DNA of 64,000 nt, from assembly GCF_022698165.1 (NCBI RefSeq), contig NZ_JALDAY010000008.1:434001-498000 (forward strand). The letters run 5' to 3'. The position numbers and the translations under genes were made by a program. This document shows positions 7,554 to 16,446 of the stretch, piece after piece (the stretch's first letter is position 1; each line of letters opens with the position of its first letter). The stretch comes from Streptomyces cylindrosporus (lineage in GTDB: Bacteria > Actinomycetota > Actinomycetes > Streptomycetales > Streptomycetaceae). The notes beneath the pieces are model-generated. The model saw only the letters and a program-made list of their open reading frames with translations, made no database searches and was not told the origin of the DNA.

Positions 7554-8795
7554 ATGGACGCCCCACACCTCCCCACCTCGCCGGGCTTCTGGCGCAGCCC
7601 GCTGCGCGGCCCCCGCTTCACCTCGGTCCTCGGCCTGGTCCTGCTGGTCGGGATCACCGTGCTGTTCGTGACCGGACTGCTCTCGTACGCCGCCTACAAC
7701 CCGGGCCTGTCGCCGGTGAACGACAAGACCCCGGACAAGGGCATCCTCGGCTTCTACCTCTTCGCCTGGCCGACCCACCCGCACTGGCTGTACCGGCTCA
7801 CCCAGGGCGTCCACGTCACGCTGGGCATCACCCTGATCCCCGTCCTGCTGGCCAAGCTGTGGTCGGTGATCCCGAGGCTGTTCGCCCTGCCGCCGGCCCG
7901 CTCGCTCGCCCACGCGCTGGAGCGGATCTCCTTGCTGCTGCTGGTCGGGGGCGGCCTGTTCGAGTTCGTGACGGGCGTCCTCAACGTCCAGCTGGACTAC
8001 GTCTTCCCGGGCTCCTTCTACCCCCTGCACTTCTACGGCGCGTGGGTGTTCTTCGCCGCGTTCCTGGCGCACGCGGTGCTGAAGACACCGGCGGCGGTAC
8101 GGAACGTGCGGCGCATGCGGGGCAGTGAACCGGCCGCCGTCGAGGGCGAGTTGGTGTCGCCGCGCCCGGCGCCCCCGACCGTCTCCCGGCGCGGGGCCCT
8201 GTGGTTCGTAGGCGGTGGCTCGGCGCTCCTGTTCACCACCACCGTCGGGCAGGACTTCGACGGACTGCGCCGCACGGCCCTGCTCGCCCCGCACGGCGGC
8301 GCCGTCCCCGTGAGCGGCCCGAACGGCTTCCAGATCAACAAGACCGCCGCGTACGCCGGTATCGACCCGGCAGAGACGAGCGCGGAGGCCTGGCGCCTGG
8401 TGGTGACGGGCCGCACCGGCACGGTCCGCCTCAGCCGCGCCCAGCTCGCCGAACTCCCCCTGCACAGCTCGGCGTTGCCCATCGCCTGCGTGGAGGGCTG
8501 GTCGACGTCCGACCAGTGGTGGCGGGGCGTACGGCTGCGCGACCTGGCGGCCCTCGTCGGCCACGAAGGGGATCCGCCGGACCTGTTCGTCGAGTCCCTC
8601 CAACGGCACGGCGCCTTCCGCCGCGCGGCCCTGCGCGCCAACCAGGTCGCCGACCCGCGCTCCCTGCTCGCCCTCTACGTCAACGGCGAGGACCTGTCCC
8701 CCGACCACGGCCACCCGGCCCGCGTCATCGTCCCGGCCGCACCCGGAGTGCTGAACACCAAGTGGGTGGCCCGCCTGACCTTCGGAGACCTGTGA
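7554..8795 (+). CDS. Membrane-anchored sulfite-oxidase-like molybdopterin oxidoreductase
   Basis: 413 residues in two parts. Residues 1-200 have four to five membrane helices with cytochrome b561-type spacing of His residues. Residues about 210-413 form an oxidoreductase molybdopterin-binding domain of the sulfite-oxidase/YedY type. LPIACVEGWS contains the Mo-coordinating Cys (C312), followed by WWRGVRLRDLAAL. The fusion couples a quinone-linked membrane module to an extracytoplasmic Mo-cofactor reductase or oxidase; the substrate is unknown. The downstream gene starts in its stop codon (TGATG). A TACCGT hexamer (7542-7547) seven bases before the ATG suggests a leaderless transcript; GTG 7530 is an alternative start. 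Confidence 0.86.
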   Translation: MDAPHLPTSPGFWRSPLRGPRFTSVLGLVLLVGITVLFVTGLLSYAAYNPGLSPVNDKTPDKGILGFYLFAWPTHPHWLYRLTQGVHVTLGITLIPVLLAKLWSVIPRLFALPPARSLAHALERISLLLLVGGGLFEFVTGVLNVQLDYVFPGSFYPLHFYGAWVFFAAFLAHAVLKTPAAVRNVRRMRGSEPAAVEGELVSPRPAPPTVSRRGALWFVGGGSALLFTTTVGQDFDGLRRTALLAPHGGAVPVSGPNGFQINKTAAYAGIDPAETSAEAWRLVVTGRTGTVRLSRAQLAELPLHSSALPIACVEGWSTSDQWWRGVRLRDLAALVGHEGDPPDLFVESLQRHGAFRRAALRANQVADPRSLLALYVNGEDLSPDHGHPARVIVPAAPGVLNTKWVARLTFGDL

Positions 8796-9259
8796 TGCGA
8801 CGACGGTTCCGGATCCCGTTCGGCAGCCCGTTCCAACTCCTGCTGCTGGCCTGCTCGTTCGCCCTCGCCGCCTACGCCGGCGTGCGGCTCCTCGCCGACG
8901 ACTGGTTCGGCGTGGCGCTGTGGCTGGTGGGCGCGGCCCTGCTGCACGACCTGGTCTTCCTGCCGCTGTACGCGGTGGCGGACCGGGCGGTGGTACGAGG
9001 GCTGGAGGCGGGCCGGCGCCGCGCATGGGCGATGTACGTGCGCGTGCCGGCCGCCCTCTCCGGCCTGCTCCTGCTGGTGTGGTTCCCGCTGATCAGCGGC
9101 ACGGTCGACCGGCGCTACCGGTCGGCGACGGCACTCTCGCCGGACGGCTTCCTGGCCCGCTGGCTGCTGATCACGGCCGTACTCTTCGCGGCTTCGGCGC
9201 TGTTGCTGGCGCTGCGGGTGCGCAGGGCGACGAAGCGGCGGCCGTCGGCCGTCCACTGA
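8795..9259 (+). CDS. Small four-helix membrane protein coupled to the Mo-oxidoreductase
   Basis: 154 residues with four predicted membrane helices (roughly 12-30, 38-56, 76-95, 118-138) and short basic termini. The start codon overlaps the stop of the Mo-oxidoreductase gene (TGATG), so translation is coupled and the products probably interact. I recognise no named family. A structural or quinone-loop subunit of the same membrane complex is a reasonable inference. Its last 145 bases overlap the 3' end of the convergent methyltransferase gene, which is unusual. Confidence 0.75.
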   Translation: MRRRFRIPFGSPFQLLLLACSFALAAYAGVRLLADDWFGVALWLVGAALLHDLVFLPLYAVADRAVVRGLEAGRRRAWAMYVRVPAALSGLLLLVWFPLISGTVDRRYRSATALSPDGFLARWLLITAVLFAASALLLALRVRRATKRRPSAVH

Positions 9260-10110
9260 CCGGCCCGCGCCCACCCACGGGCGTGCCGCAGCAGGGCCGG
9301 GGTGCCGAGGCGGGCCCAGGGGAAGGGGGCGCCGGTCGCCTCGAAGGCGTCGGTGAGGTGGACGTGGGCGCGCTCGTCGATGTCCACGGGGGCGGTCTCG
9401 GCGATCAACAGGCCGCCGGGGGTGAGGAGTTGCCGTACCCGCTCCAGCAGCTCGCGGGGATCGCCGCCGATGCCGATGTTCCCGTCCATGAGCAGCACGG
9501 TGTCCCAGCGTCCCTCGCCGGGCAGCGCCTCGAACACGGAGCGCCGCAGCGCCTGCCCGCCGAGCCGCACGGTGTGCTCGACGGCGGCCTCGCTCACGTC
9601 GATCCCGAGGACGGTACGGCCCCGGGCGGCGAGCTCGGCGACCAGCCGCCCCGGCCCGCACCCGACGTCCAGCACGACACCCTCGCACCGGTCCAGCACG
9701 TCCCGGTCGACCCGATCGGCCCGCGCACACCACCGCTCCACGTCCAACGGCAGCAGCCACCCGTCGGCCCGCCGCAGAAAGAGGGGGCCGCGCCCGGAAC
9801 GCAGGGCACTGGAGTAGGGGTCGGCGGTGGCCCAGGCGGGGGTGGGGGCTGGGGCTGGGGTGGGCGTGGGACGGGGCGAGGTGAGAGCCGGGCCCCGATC
9901 GGCGACGGGGCGGGAGGGGGAGACGGTGAGGAGGGGGGCGTGCGGGGATTGCGGGATGCTGCCGGGGGGTTGGGCGATGGTTCCGCCGGTTGGTGTGGTG
10001 ATGGTTCCGCTGGTCGGTGTGGCGGCGTTCCCGCTCGGCGGGTGTGCTTGGTGCCGAGGCTGCGCTGTGGCTGTCGCGTCGACCGGTGTGCGGGTCGGCT
10101 GGATCCTCAT
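9115..10110 (-). CDS. Class I SAM-dependent methyltransferase with Pro/Thr-rich N-terminus
   Basis: 331 residues. Residues 1-95 are Pro/Thr/Ala-rich low-complexity sequence with no fold I can recognise. From about residue 110 comes a class I methyltransferase domain: VVLDVGCGPGRLVAELA (motif I), VLGIDVSEAAVEHT (acidic loop), DTVLLMDGNIGIGGDP and a late GGLLIAET strand. The start ATG overlaps the stop of the DUF2064 gene by four bases (ATGA), so it is the last gene of the GT2-DUF2064-methyltransferase operon. Substrate unknown; context suggests a glycosylated or nucleotide-activated metabolite. The 3' end overlaps the convergent membrane-protein gene by 145 bases. Confidence 0.82.
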   Translation of the reverse strand: MRIQPTRTPVDATATAQPRHQAHPPSGNAATPTSGTITTPTGGTIAQPPGSIPQSPHAPLLTVSPSRPVADRGPALTSPRPTPTPAPAPTPAWATADPYSSALRSGRGPLFLRRADGWLLPLDVERWCARADRVDRDVLDRCEGVVLDVGCGPGRLVAELAARGRTVLGIDVSEAAVEHTVRLGGQALRRSVFEALPGEGRWDTVLLMDGNIGIGGDPRELLERVRQLLTPGGLLIAETAPVDIDERAHVHLTDAFEATGAPFPWARLGTPALLRHARGWARAGQWTADGRRFVALRTRSASNSAEAAKSTAVISSQRARKPSGESAVADR

Positions 10111-10817
10111 CGCCGTGCCGCCGCCTCGTACCGCGCCAGCCGCCGCGCGAACCGGCCCTGCGGGGCCGACGCGGCCACCGCGTGGGCGTCGGCCGCGGTG
10201 TCCACGTCCCGGAGGCGGGGCAGGTCCCGTACCCGCAGGCCCGCGTCGACCAGCCGCCGCCGCTGCACGGCCCCTGTCACCGGCGTCGACATCGGCACGC
10301 CTCGGAGCAGCGCGGGGTCGGGGTCGGCGAGGCCCAGGGCCCAGAAGCCGCCGTCCTCCGCCGGGCCGAAGTACGCGTCGCAGTCCGCGAAGTCGACGGT
10401 GAGCAGGCCGGGCGTGACCTGCGGGGTGTCCATGCCGATCAGCAGCGCGGGCCCGGCACAGTGCGCGAAGGCGTCCGCGAGCCGTTCGTCGAGGCCGCCC
10501 GGACACTGCCGTACGACCTCGAAACCGGGCGGCAGCCAGGGGCCGGGAGTGCCGTCGAGCACGAGGACGCGACGGGTGGCGGGCGTCGCCGCGACGGCCG
10601 CCAGGCTGTCGGCGAGGGCGGCCTCGGCGAGCGAGGCCGCCTCCGCCGGGCTGAAGGGCGGGGTCAGCCGGGTCTTCACCCGGCCGGGGAGGGGCTCCTT
10701 CGCGATGACGAGCAGCGTGGCCGGCGCGCAGCCTCTCCGCGCTCCCGGTGCGTCGGCCGTGCGGTCCGTCCGGGCAGGTGGGTTCGACCCGCTGTCCGCT
10801 CCTCGGCGCGTGGTCAC
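10107..10817 (-). CDS. DUF2064 / TIGR04282-type nucleotidyl- or glycosyltransferase
   Basis: 236 residues. The core reads LLVIAKEPLPGRVKTRLTPPFSP, the signature of the TIGR04282 rSAM/selenodomain-associated transferase 1 family (DUF2064), a GT-A-like fold related to CofC. Later motifs LLIGMDTPQVTP and FGPAEDGGFWALGL complete the family pattern (G-D/S-D-x-P and D-G-G-Y/F-x-x-x-G). Family members transfer or activate sugars or phosphate compounds; some relatives act in arseno- or seleno-sugar routes. Here there is no ArsS or selenodomain partner, so the substrate is open. Start GTG overlaps the stop of the upstream GT2 gene by four bases, and its own stop overlaps the methyltransferase start. 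Confidence 0.87.
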   Translation of the reverse strand: MTTRRGADSGSNPPARTDRTADAPGARRGCAPATLLVIAKEPLPGRVKTRLTPPFSPAEAASLAEAALADSLAAVAATPATRRVLVLDGTPGPWLPPGFEVVRQCPGGLDERLADAFAHCAGPALLIGMDTPQVTPGLLTVDFADCDAYFGPAEDGGFWALGLADPDPALLRGVPMSTPVTGAVQRRRLVDAGLRVRDLPRLRDVDTAADAHAVAASAPQGRFARRLARYEAAARR

Positions 10818-11500
10818 CGTACGCCCCTCCCGTCCGCCAGCACCCGGCTCATGTCCCGTACCGCCTGCCAGGTCCCGAGCCAGGTGCCCGTCACCTTCGA
10901 TGTGCCGGTGCGGGGGAGGTACGGGACGTCGTGCTCGGTGATCCGCCAGCCCGCGTCGGCCGCGCGCACCACCATCTGCAGGGGATAGCCGCTGCGCCGG
11001 TCCGTGAGGCCGAGCGCGAGCAGGGGTTCGCGGCGGGCGGCGCGCAGGGGGCCGAGGTCGTGCAGGCGCAGCCCGGTGCGGCGGCGCAGCAGGCGGGCGA
11101 GCGCGAGGTTGCCCGCCCGGGCGTGCGCGGGCCACGCGCTCCGGGTGCGCGGGCGCCTGCGGCCGAGGACCAAGTCGGCTTCCCCGGAACGGACTTCACG
11201 TACGAACGGCACCAGGAGCGCCGGGTCGAGCGAGGCGTCGCAGTCGCAGAAGCAGACGATCTCGGCGGTGGCCGCGAGCAGCCCGGCGTGGCAGGCCGCG
11301 CCGAAGCCACGCCGGGGCTCCTCGACGACGGTCGCGCCGAGCGAGCGGGCGAGTTGCGCCGAGCCGTCGGCCGAACCGTTGTCGACGACCAGGGCCCGCC
11401 AGCCGGCCGGGATCCTGGCCAGGACCCAGGGCAGGGCCGCGGCCTCGTTGAGACAGGGGAGGACGACATCAACGTCCGCGTCGGTGGTCACGGCTTTCAC
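10814..11500 (-). CDS. Family 2 glycosyltransferase (TIGR04283-like)
   Basis: 228 residues. The GT2 domain starts at VDVVLPCLNEAAALPWVL and contains LVVDNGSADGSA and CFCDCDASLDP, a D-x-D variant (DCD) for metal and nucleotide-sugar binding. RRGFGAACHAG is the usual GT2 loop. There is no C-terminal membrane helix, so it is cytosolic or peripheral. It is the first gene of a three-gene coupled operon (GT2, DUF2064, methyltransferase) reading away from the response regulator gene; the three short direct repeats between them lie in the shared upstream region. Confidence 0.9.
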   Translation of the reverse strand: MKAVTTDADVDVVLPCLNEAAALPWVLARIPAGWRALVVDNGSADGSAQLARSLGATVVEEPRRGFGAACHAGLLAATAEIVCFCDCDASLDPALLVPFVREVRSGEADLVLGRRRPRTRSAWPAHARAGNLALARLLRRRTGLRLHDLGPLRAARREPLLALGLTDRRSGYPLQMVVRAADAGWRITEHDVPYLPRTGTSKVTGTWLGTWQAVRDMSRVLADGRGVR

Positions 11501-11538
11501 CCTACGAACGCGAATCGGTCATAACGGACTTCTGCTCC

Positions 11539-11639
11539 TTACGAAACGCGGACGTCGGCCACCCGGGGACTCTCGCTTCCGTTCCCTGCGAAACGCGGAC
11601 GTAGGGCCACTTCCGTTTCTTACGAATCGCGGACGTCGG
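11539..11639. repeat. Three direct repeats of about 20 bases in a divergent promoter region
   Basis: Copies at 11539-11558, 11586-11605 and 11620-11639 share the core cGAAaCGCGGACGTcGG (lower case varies); a weaker partial copy is near 11502-11512. They fill the gap between the GT2 operon and the response-regulator gene. They could be response-regulator sites or an interspersed genomic repeat; spacing (47 and 34 bases) is not a clear helical multiple. Confidence 0.6.
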
Positions 11640-11695
11640 ACCGCCCGAGGCGCTTGTGCGCGGCGTCGGGGTCCACCCGGTGCGAGGCTGGGGGT

Positions 11696-12418
<723 letters not shown>

Positions 12419-12420
12419 GG

Positions 12421-13551
12421 ATGAGGGACACCCTGCTCATCGCCCTCTTCGCGTTCCTCGGCGCGGCGGCGGCCGGGCTGCTCGGCGCCGGCACGCTGTG
12501 GGTGCTGCGCCGCCGCTCGCTCACCACCTCGCTGACCGTGGTGGCCGCGGTCGCGGTGACCGCGATGCTCGCGGGCACCCTCGCGGTGGCGCAGGCGATG
12601 TTCCTGTCCGGCCACGACCTGAGCGTGGTGACGACGGTCGTGGCGATGGCGGCGGTGGTCTCCCTGGCCACCGCCCTGCTGCTGGGCCGCTGGGTGGTCG
12701 CCCGCAGCCGCGAACTCGCCCGTGCCGCCCGCTCGTTCGGCGACGGCGGCGCCTTCACCGCCCCCGACGGGCCGACCACCGCCGAACTGGACGCGCTCAG
12801 CCGCGAGTTGGCGGCGACCAGTGCCAAGCTCGCCGAATCCCGGGACCGGGAGCGGGCGTTGGAGACCTCCCGCCGTGAGCTGGTCGCGTGGATCTCGCAC
12901 GACCTGCGCACCCCGCTGGCCGGTCTGCGGGCCATGTCGGAGGCCCTGGAGGACGGGGTGGCGACCGACCCCGACCGCTATCTCCGCCAGATCCGTACCG
13001 AGGTCGAACGCCTCAACGCCATGGTCGGCGACCTCTTCGAGCTCTCCCGCATCCACGCCGGCACCCTCACGCTCACCCTCTCCCGCATGTCCCTCTACGA
13101 CCTGATCGGCGACGCGCTGGCGGGAGCGGACGCCCTCGCCCGCGAGCACGGCGTACGGCTGGTCGGCGGCGAGGTGGAGCCGCTGCCGGTGGAGGTCGAC
13201 GGCAAGGAGATGAGCCGGGTCCTCGGCAACCTCCTGGTCAACGCCATTCGCCGCACCCCGGCCGACGGCACGGTCGCGGTCGCCGCGGAGCGCTCCGCGG
13301 ACGGTGTCGTGGTGTCGGTGACGGACGGCTGCGGCGGCATCCCCGACGAGGACCTCCCGCGCGTCTTCGACACGGGCTGGCGGGGCACGGACGCGCGTAC
13401 ACCGCCGGCCGGGGCGGGGCTGGGGCTGGCGATCGTACGGGGGATCGTGGAGGCGCACCGGGGGCGGGCGAGCGTACGGAACATCCCGGGCGGCTGCCGC
13501 TTCGAGGTGACGCTGCCGACGGCGGGCGCGACGGGTGCCACGGGCGCTTGA
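12421..13551 (+). CDS. Sensor histidine kinase
   Basis: 376 residues. Two or three membrane helices lie in the first 100 residues with almost no extracytoplasmic loop, so it probably senses through the membrane. A HAMP-like linker (VARSRELARAARSF) leads to the HisKA box WISHDLRTPLAGLRAM with the phosphorylated H160. The HATPase domain shows the N box (NLLVNAIRRTPADG), G1 (DGCGGI) and G2 (GAGLGLAIV). It pairs with the response regulator just upstream. The cluster context (glycosyl and methyl transferases, Mo-oxidoreductase) suggests an envelope or redox signal, which is inference. Confidence 0.93.
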   Translation: MRDTLLIALFAFLGAAAAGLLGAGTLWVLRRRSLTTSLTVVAAVAVTAMLAGTLAVAQAMFLSGHDLSVVTTVVAMAAVVSLATALLLGRWVVARSRELARAARSFGDGGAFTAPDGPTTAELDALSRELAATSAKLAESRDRERALETSRRELVAWISHDLRTPLAGLRAMSEALEDGVATDPDRYLRQIRTEVERLNAMVGDLFELSRIHAGTLTLTLSRMSLYDLIGDALAGADALAREHGVRLVGGEVEPLPVEVDGKEMSRVLGNLLVNAIRRTPADGTVAVAAERSADGVVVSVTDGCGGIPDEDLPRVFDTGWRGTDARTPPAGAGLGLAIVRGIVEAHRGRASVRNIPGGCRFEVTLPTAGATGATGA

Positions 13552-13562
13552 GGGCGCTCCTC

Positions 13563-13578
13563 GGCATGCATGCATGCC
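13563..13578. promoter_or_regulatory. Perfect 16-base palindrome of ATGC repeats
   Basis: GGCATGCATGCATGCC is its own reverse complement. It lies 12 bases after the histidine kinase stop and about 110 bases before the acetyltransferase start. It may be a small hairpin or a regulator site; no further support. Confidence 0.35.
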
Positions 13579-13653
13579 CGTGACCGAGCTCACGAACACG
13601 CCCTGGTCAGCGCACGGGACGTACGTCGGCCCGCCGGCCGGCTGTCAATTCGT

Positions 13654-13683
13654 TTGCCGTGGGCCGATCCGGTCGGATAGGAA
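13654..13683 (+). promoter_or_regulatory. Likely leaderless promoter of the acetyltransferase gene
   Basis: TTGCCG (13654-13659) and TAGGAA (13678-13683) are spaced 18 bases, and the ATG begins six bases after the -10, so transcription would begin at or near the start codon. Confidence 0.45.
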
Positions 13684-13689
13684 TCCCGC

Positions 13690-14238
13690 ATGCTGAAGGG
13701 CGAGAAGGTCGGGCTCAGGGCCCGGCACGAGGACGACATACCGGTCCTGCGGGCCGAGCTCTACGACGACGTGGTCAACTCCTCGCGCGCCGAGGGCGGA
13801 CCCTGGCGGCCGATCACGCCCGGCTCGAAGGACCCGCGGCTCGTGGTGGACGACACGAAGGAGGGGTCCGTCCAGTTCTCCGTGGTCGAGCTGGAGGGCG
13901 GCACGCTGATCGGCACCGCGACGCTCTGGGGCATCGACACCCACAACCGCTGCGCCCACATCGGACTGGGCCTGCTACGGACCGCCCGCGGCAAGGGTTA
14001 CGGCACCGACGTGGTCGCGACCCTGTGCCACTACGGGTTCGTCGTACGCAGCCTCCACCGCCTGCAGATCGAAACACTGGCCGACAACCACGCGATGCTC
14101 CGCTCCGCCGAACACAACGGCTTCACCCGCGAGGGCGTCCTCCGCTCCTCGGCATGGGTGATGGGAGAGTTCCTCGACGAGGTACTCCTGGGGCTCCTGG
14201 CCGAGGAGTGGAAGCAGGGGGCGAAGAGCCAGGTGTGA
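13690..14238 (+). CDS. GNAT family N-acetyltransferase (RimJ/RimL-like)
   Basis: 182 residues. MLKGEKVGLRARHEDDIPVL is the usual N-terminus of the Acetyltransf_3 group. The acetyl-CoA pyrophosphate loop is LRTARGKGYGTDVV (R/Q-x-x-G-x-G/A) around residues 97-110, and HRLQIETLADNHAMLRSAEHNGF is the C-terminal half of the GNAT fold (N-x-x-A/S-x-x-x-x-E-K-x-G-F pattern). It transfers an acetyl group from acetyl-CoA to an amine; substrates of this group range from ribosomal protein N-termini to small molecules. The promoter pattern suggests a leaderless mRNA. Confidence 0.9.
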   Translation: MLKGEKVGLRARHEDDIPVLRAELYDDVVNSSRAEGGPWRPITPGSKDPRLVVDDTKEGSVQFSVVELEGGTLIGTATLWGIDTHNRCAHIGLGLLRTARGKGYGTDVVATLCHYGFVVRSLHRLQIETLADNHAMLRSAEHNGFTREGVLRSSAWVMGEFLDEVLLGLLAEEWKQGAKSQV

Positions 14239-14500
14239 TCGGTCGGCACGTCGGCGACGCACGTGTCGGCTGCTGGGAAGGGTGGGGACGGGCGGCGGAC
14301 GGGAAGCGTGAGGGACGGGCGGCCGACGGACGGACGCGGGTGGCCGAGGGCTGGTCGCGGTCAGCTGCACGGGCGCACACTCAGCTCGCTCCCCCAGCAC
14401 GACTCCGCCCCGCTCCCGCCCAGCACGGCCCCGCCCCGCTCCCGCCCGACTCGGCCTCCGCTCACCTCAGCCCCGCCCCCTCACCCCCGCTCACCCCACC
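14239..14500. other. C-rich intergenic stretch without a gene
   Basis: Between the convergent acetyltransferase and epimerase genes. The left half is GA/GC mixed; the right half is a pyrimidine-rich run of ccc-gct units (about 14390-14515). No coding pattern, RNA gene or convincing terminator hairpin is seen. Confidence 0.5.
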
Positions 14501-15505
14501 TCAGCCCCCACCCGGCTCCCCCGCCGCGAACTCCCGCATCCCCTCCTCGAAGGTCACCTCCGGCTTCCAGCCCAGCTCCGCCCGCAGCCGGGACGAGTCC
14601 GCTGTGATGTGGCGGACGTCGCCCAGGCGGTACTGGCCGGTGGTCACCGGGGCGGGGCCGCCGTACGCCGATGCCAGGGTTCGGGCCATCTCCCCGACCG
14701 TGTGCACCTCGCCGCTGCCGGTGTTGTAGACGGCCAGCGTGCCCGCCGTCGGGCCGGAGGCCTCCAGCGCGGTCGCGTTCGCCGTCGCCACGTCGCGTAC
14801 GTGCACGAAGTCCCGTCGCTGCCGGCCGTCCTCGAAGACCCGCGGCGCCTCGCCCCGGGCGAGGGCCGAGAGGAAGAAGGAGGCCACCCCGGCGTAGGGG
14901 GTGTCGCGCGGCATCCGCGGCCCGTACACGTTGTGGTAGCGCAGCGACACCGCCGCCCCGCCCGTCGACCGGGCCCACGCCGCGGCCAGATGCTCCTGGG
15001 TCAGCTTGGTCGTGGCGTACACGTTCCGCGGATCCACGGCCGCCTCCTCACTCACCAGCCTCGGCGCCAACTCCCGCCCGCACAAAGGGCATCCGGGCTC
15101 GAACCGCCCCGCCTCCAGGTCGGCGACCTCCCGCGGCCCCGGCCGCACCACCCCGTCGCGCGGACACTCGTACCGCCCCTCGCCGTACACCACCATCGAC
15201 CCGGCCAGCACCAGACGCCGTACCCCCGCCGCGGCCATCCCCGCCAGCAGCACCGCCGTCCCGAGGTCGTTGCGCGACACGTACTCCGCCGCGTCGGCGA
15301 CCCCGTCGCCGAGCCCGACCATCGCCGCCTGATGGCATACGGCGTCCACGCCGACGAGCGCCCGGGCGACGGCCTCGGGGTTGCGCACGTCCGCGCCGGG
15401 ATCCGCCCGGACGTCGTACACCACCGCCTCGTGCCCGCGCGCCCGCAGCGCGTCGACGACATGGGACCCGATGAACCCGGCACCGCCGGTGACCAGCACA
15501 CGCAT
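14501..15505 (-). CDS. NAD-dependent nucleotide-sugar epimerase (dTDP-L-rhamnose 4-epimerase-like)
   Basis: 334 residues, extended SDR fold. VLVTGGAGFIGSHVVDAL is the NAD-binding TGxxGxxG motif; the catalytic Ser and Tyr/Lys are in LAGSMVVYG and VYATTK. Between them is an insertion with CPLCGRELAPRL, a CxxC knuckle also seen in the dTDP-L-rhamnose 4-epimerase subgroup, where it may bind metal. The enzyme would invert C4 of a dTDP-sugar for glycan decoration. It lies downstream of, and convergent with, the acetyltransferase gene, close to the glycosyltransferase group, so it could supply an activated sugar. Other extended-SDR substrates are possible. Confidence 0.82.
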   Translation of the reverse strand: MRVLVTGGAGFIGSHVVDALRARGHEAVVYDVRADPGADVRNPEAVARALVGVDAVCHQAAMVGLGDGVADAAEYVSRNDLGTAVLLAGMAAAGVRRLVLAGSMVVYGEGRYECPRDGVVRPGPREVADLEAGRFEPGCPLCGRELAPRLVSEEAAVDPRNVYATTKLTQEHLAAAWARSTGGAAVSLRYHNVYGPRMPRDTPYAGVASFFLSALARGEAPRVFEDGRQRRDFVHVRDVATANATALEASGPTAGTLAVYNTGSGEVHTVGEMARTLASAYGGPAPVTTGQYRLGDVRHITADSSRLRAELGWKPEVTFEEGMREFAAGEPGGG

Positions 15506-15590
15506 ACCGCCACGCTAGGTCCGCGAGCGCGCCGGGCACGGTGACCCGCCGGGTACGTCATGACTCCGTAAGGCCCGGCGTCGCAGGGCG

Positions 15591-16436
15591 TCAGAGGCTG
15601 CTGAGGAGGGCCAGGCGCTCGGCGCTGGTGGAGTCCTGGTCGGCGTAGTAGACGACGATCAGCTGGCGGGCCTGCGGGCGGACCATCTTCTCGTAGCGCA
15701 GGTCCAGTTCGCCGACGAGCGGGTGGTTCAGCCGGGTGAGGCCGGTGTCGCGGCGGCGCACCTCGCGGCGGGCCCACAGCGTGCTGAACCGCTCGCTGGC
15801 GACGGTGAGTTCACCGATGGTCTCCAGCAGCTCCGGGTCCGCGTCGCCGAGGTCGATCATGGCGCGCAGACCGGAGACGGTCTTGGCGGTGAGGTCGTCC
15901 CACCGCGGGTAGAGGCCGCGCATCTCGGGTTCGAGGAAGGCGGCCCGCAGTGGGTTGTGGCCGATGGCGAAGAAGGGGCACAGGAGCACGGCCAGCCGGT
16001 TCGCGGCGACGACCCGTCCGCCGGGGCCCTGGGCGTACGCGGGGGTCTGCGGCCAGCTGTCCAGCAGTGGCTGGAGATCGCCCTGGTTCGTACGGGCGCG
16101 GCCGCGCGGTCTGCGGGCGGGCGGGGCGGGGTGCGCGAGGCGGTGCAGATAGGCGACGGCGTCCTCGTCGAGCTGGAGGGCGGCGGCCAGGGCGGCGAGG
16201 ATCTGGTCGGAGGGGTTGAGGTTGCGGCCCTGTTCCAGCCGCAGGTAGTACTCCGGGCTGATGCCGGCGAGCTGGGCGACCTCCTCGCGCCGCAGCCCCG
16301 GGACCCGGCGCCGCTCGCCGGCGGGCAGCCCGGCCTGCCGCGGGGTGATCAGCCCGCGCCGGGCCCGCAGGAACCCGCCCAGGGTGTCGGCCGTTTCGTG
16401 CCCTGGGTTCATGTGCGCCTTGTTCTCGTGCGCCAT
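15591..16436 (-). CDS. XRE family regulator with MmyB-type ligand domain
   Basis: 281 residues. An N-terminal Cro/XRE helix-turn-helix spans about 20-90 (VPGLRREEVAQLAGISPEYYLRLEQGR, the typical MmyB-group sequence). The C-terminal MmyB-like domain includes NRLAVLLCPFF and LDLRYEKM and in relatives binds a fatty-acid-like ligand. Its gene starts 10 bases after the stop of the SDR reductase gene on the same strand, so the two are probably co-transcribed. This reductase/MmyB pairing is frequent in Streptomyces, and the regulator probably controls the reductase. Start ATG 16436 has GAGG very close; ATG 16412 is an alternative. Confidence 0.9.
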   Translation of the reverse strand: MAHENKAHMNPGHETADTLGGFLRARRGLITPRQAGLPAGERRRVPGLRREEVAQLAGISPEYYLRLEQGRNLNPSDQILAALAAALQLDEDAVAYLHRLAHPAPPARRPRGRARTNQGDLQPLLDSWPQTPAYAQGPGGRVVAANRLAVLLCPFFAIGHNPLRAAFLEPEMRGLYPRWDDLTAKTVSGLRAMIDLGDADPELLETIGELTVASERFSTLWARREVRRRDTGLTRLNHPLVGELDLRYEKMVRPQARQLIVVYYADQDSTSAERLALLSSL

Positions 16437-16446
16437 GTCCTCGACG

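Noticed and set aside
6093..8795. 900-codon open frame on the plus strand across the membrane-protein gene
   Set aside because: Its first 487 codons are antisense to the real polytopic membrane protein and show Gly/Arg/Gln-rich shadow composition; only the part from 7554 is a gene.
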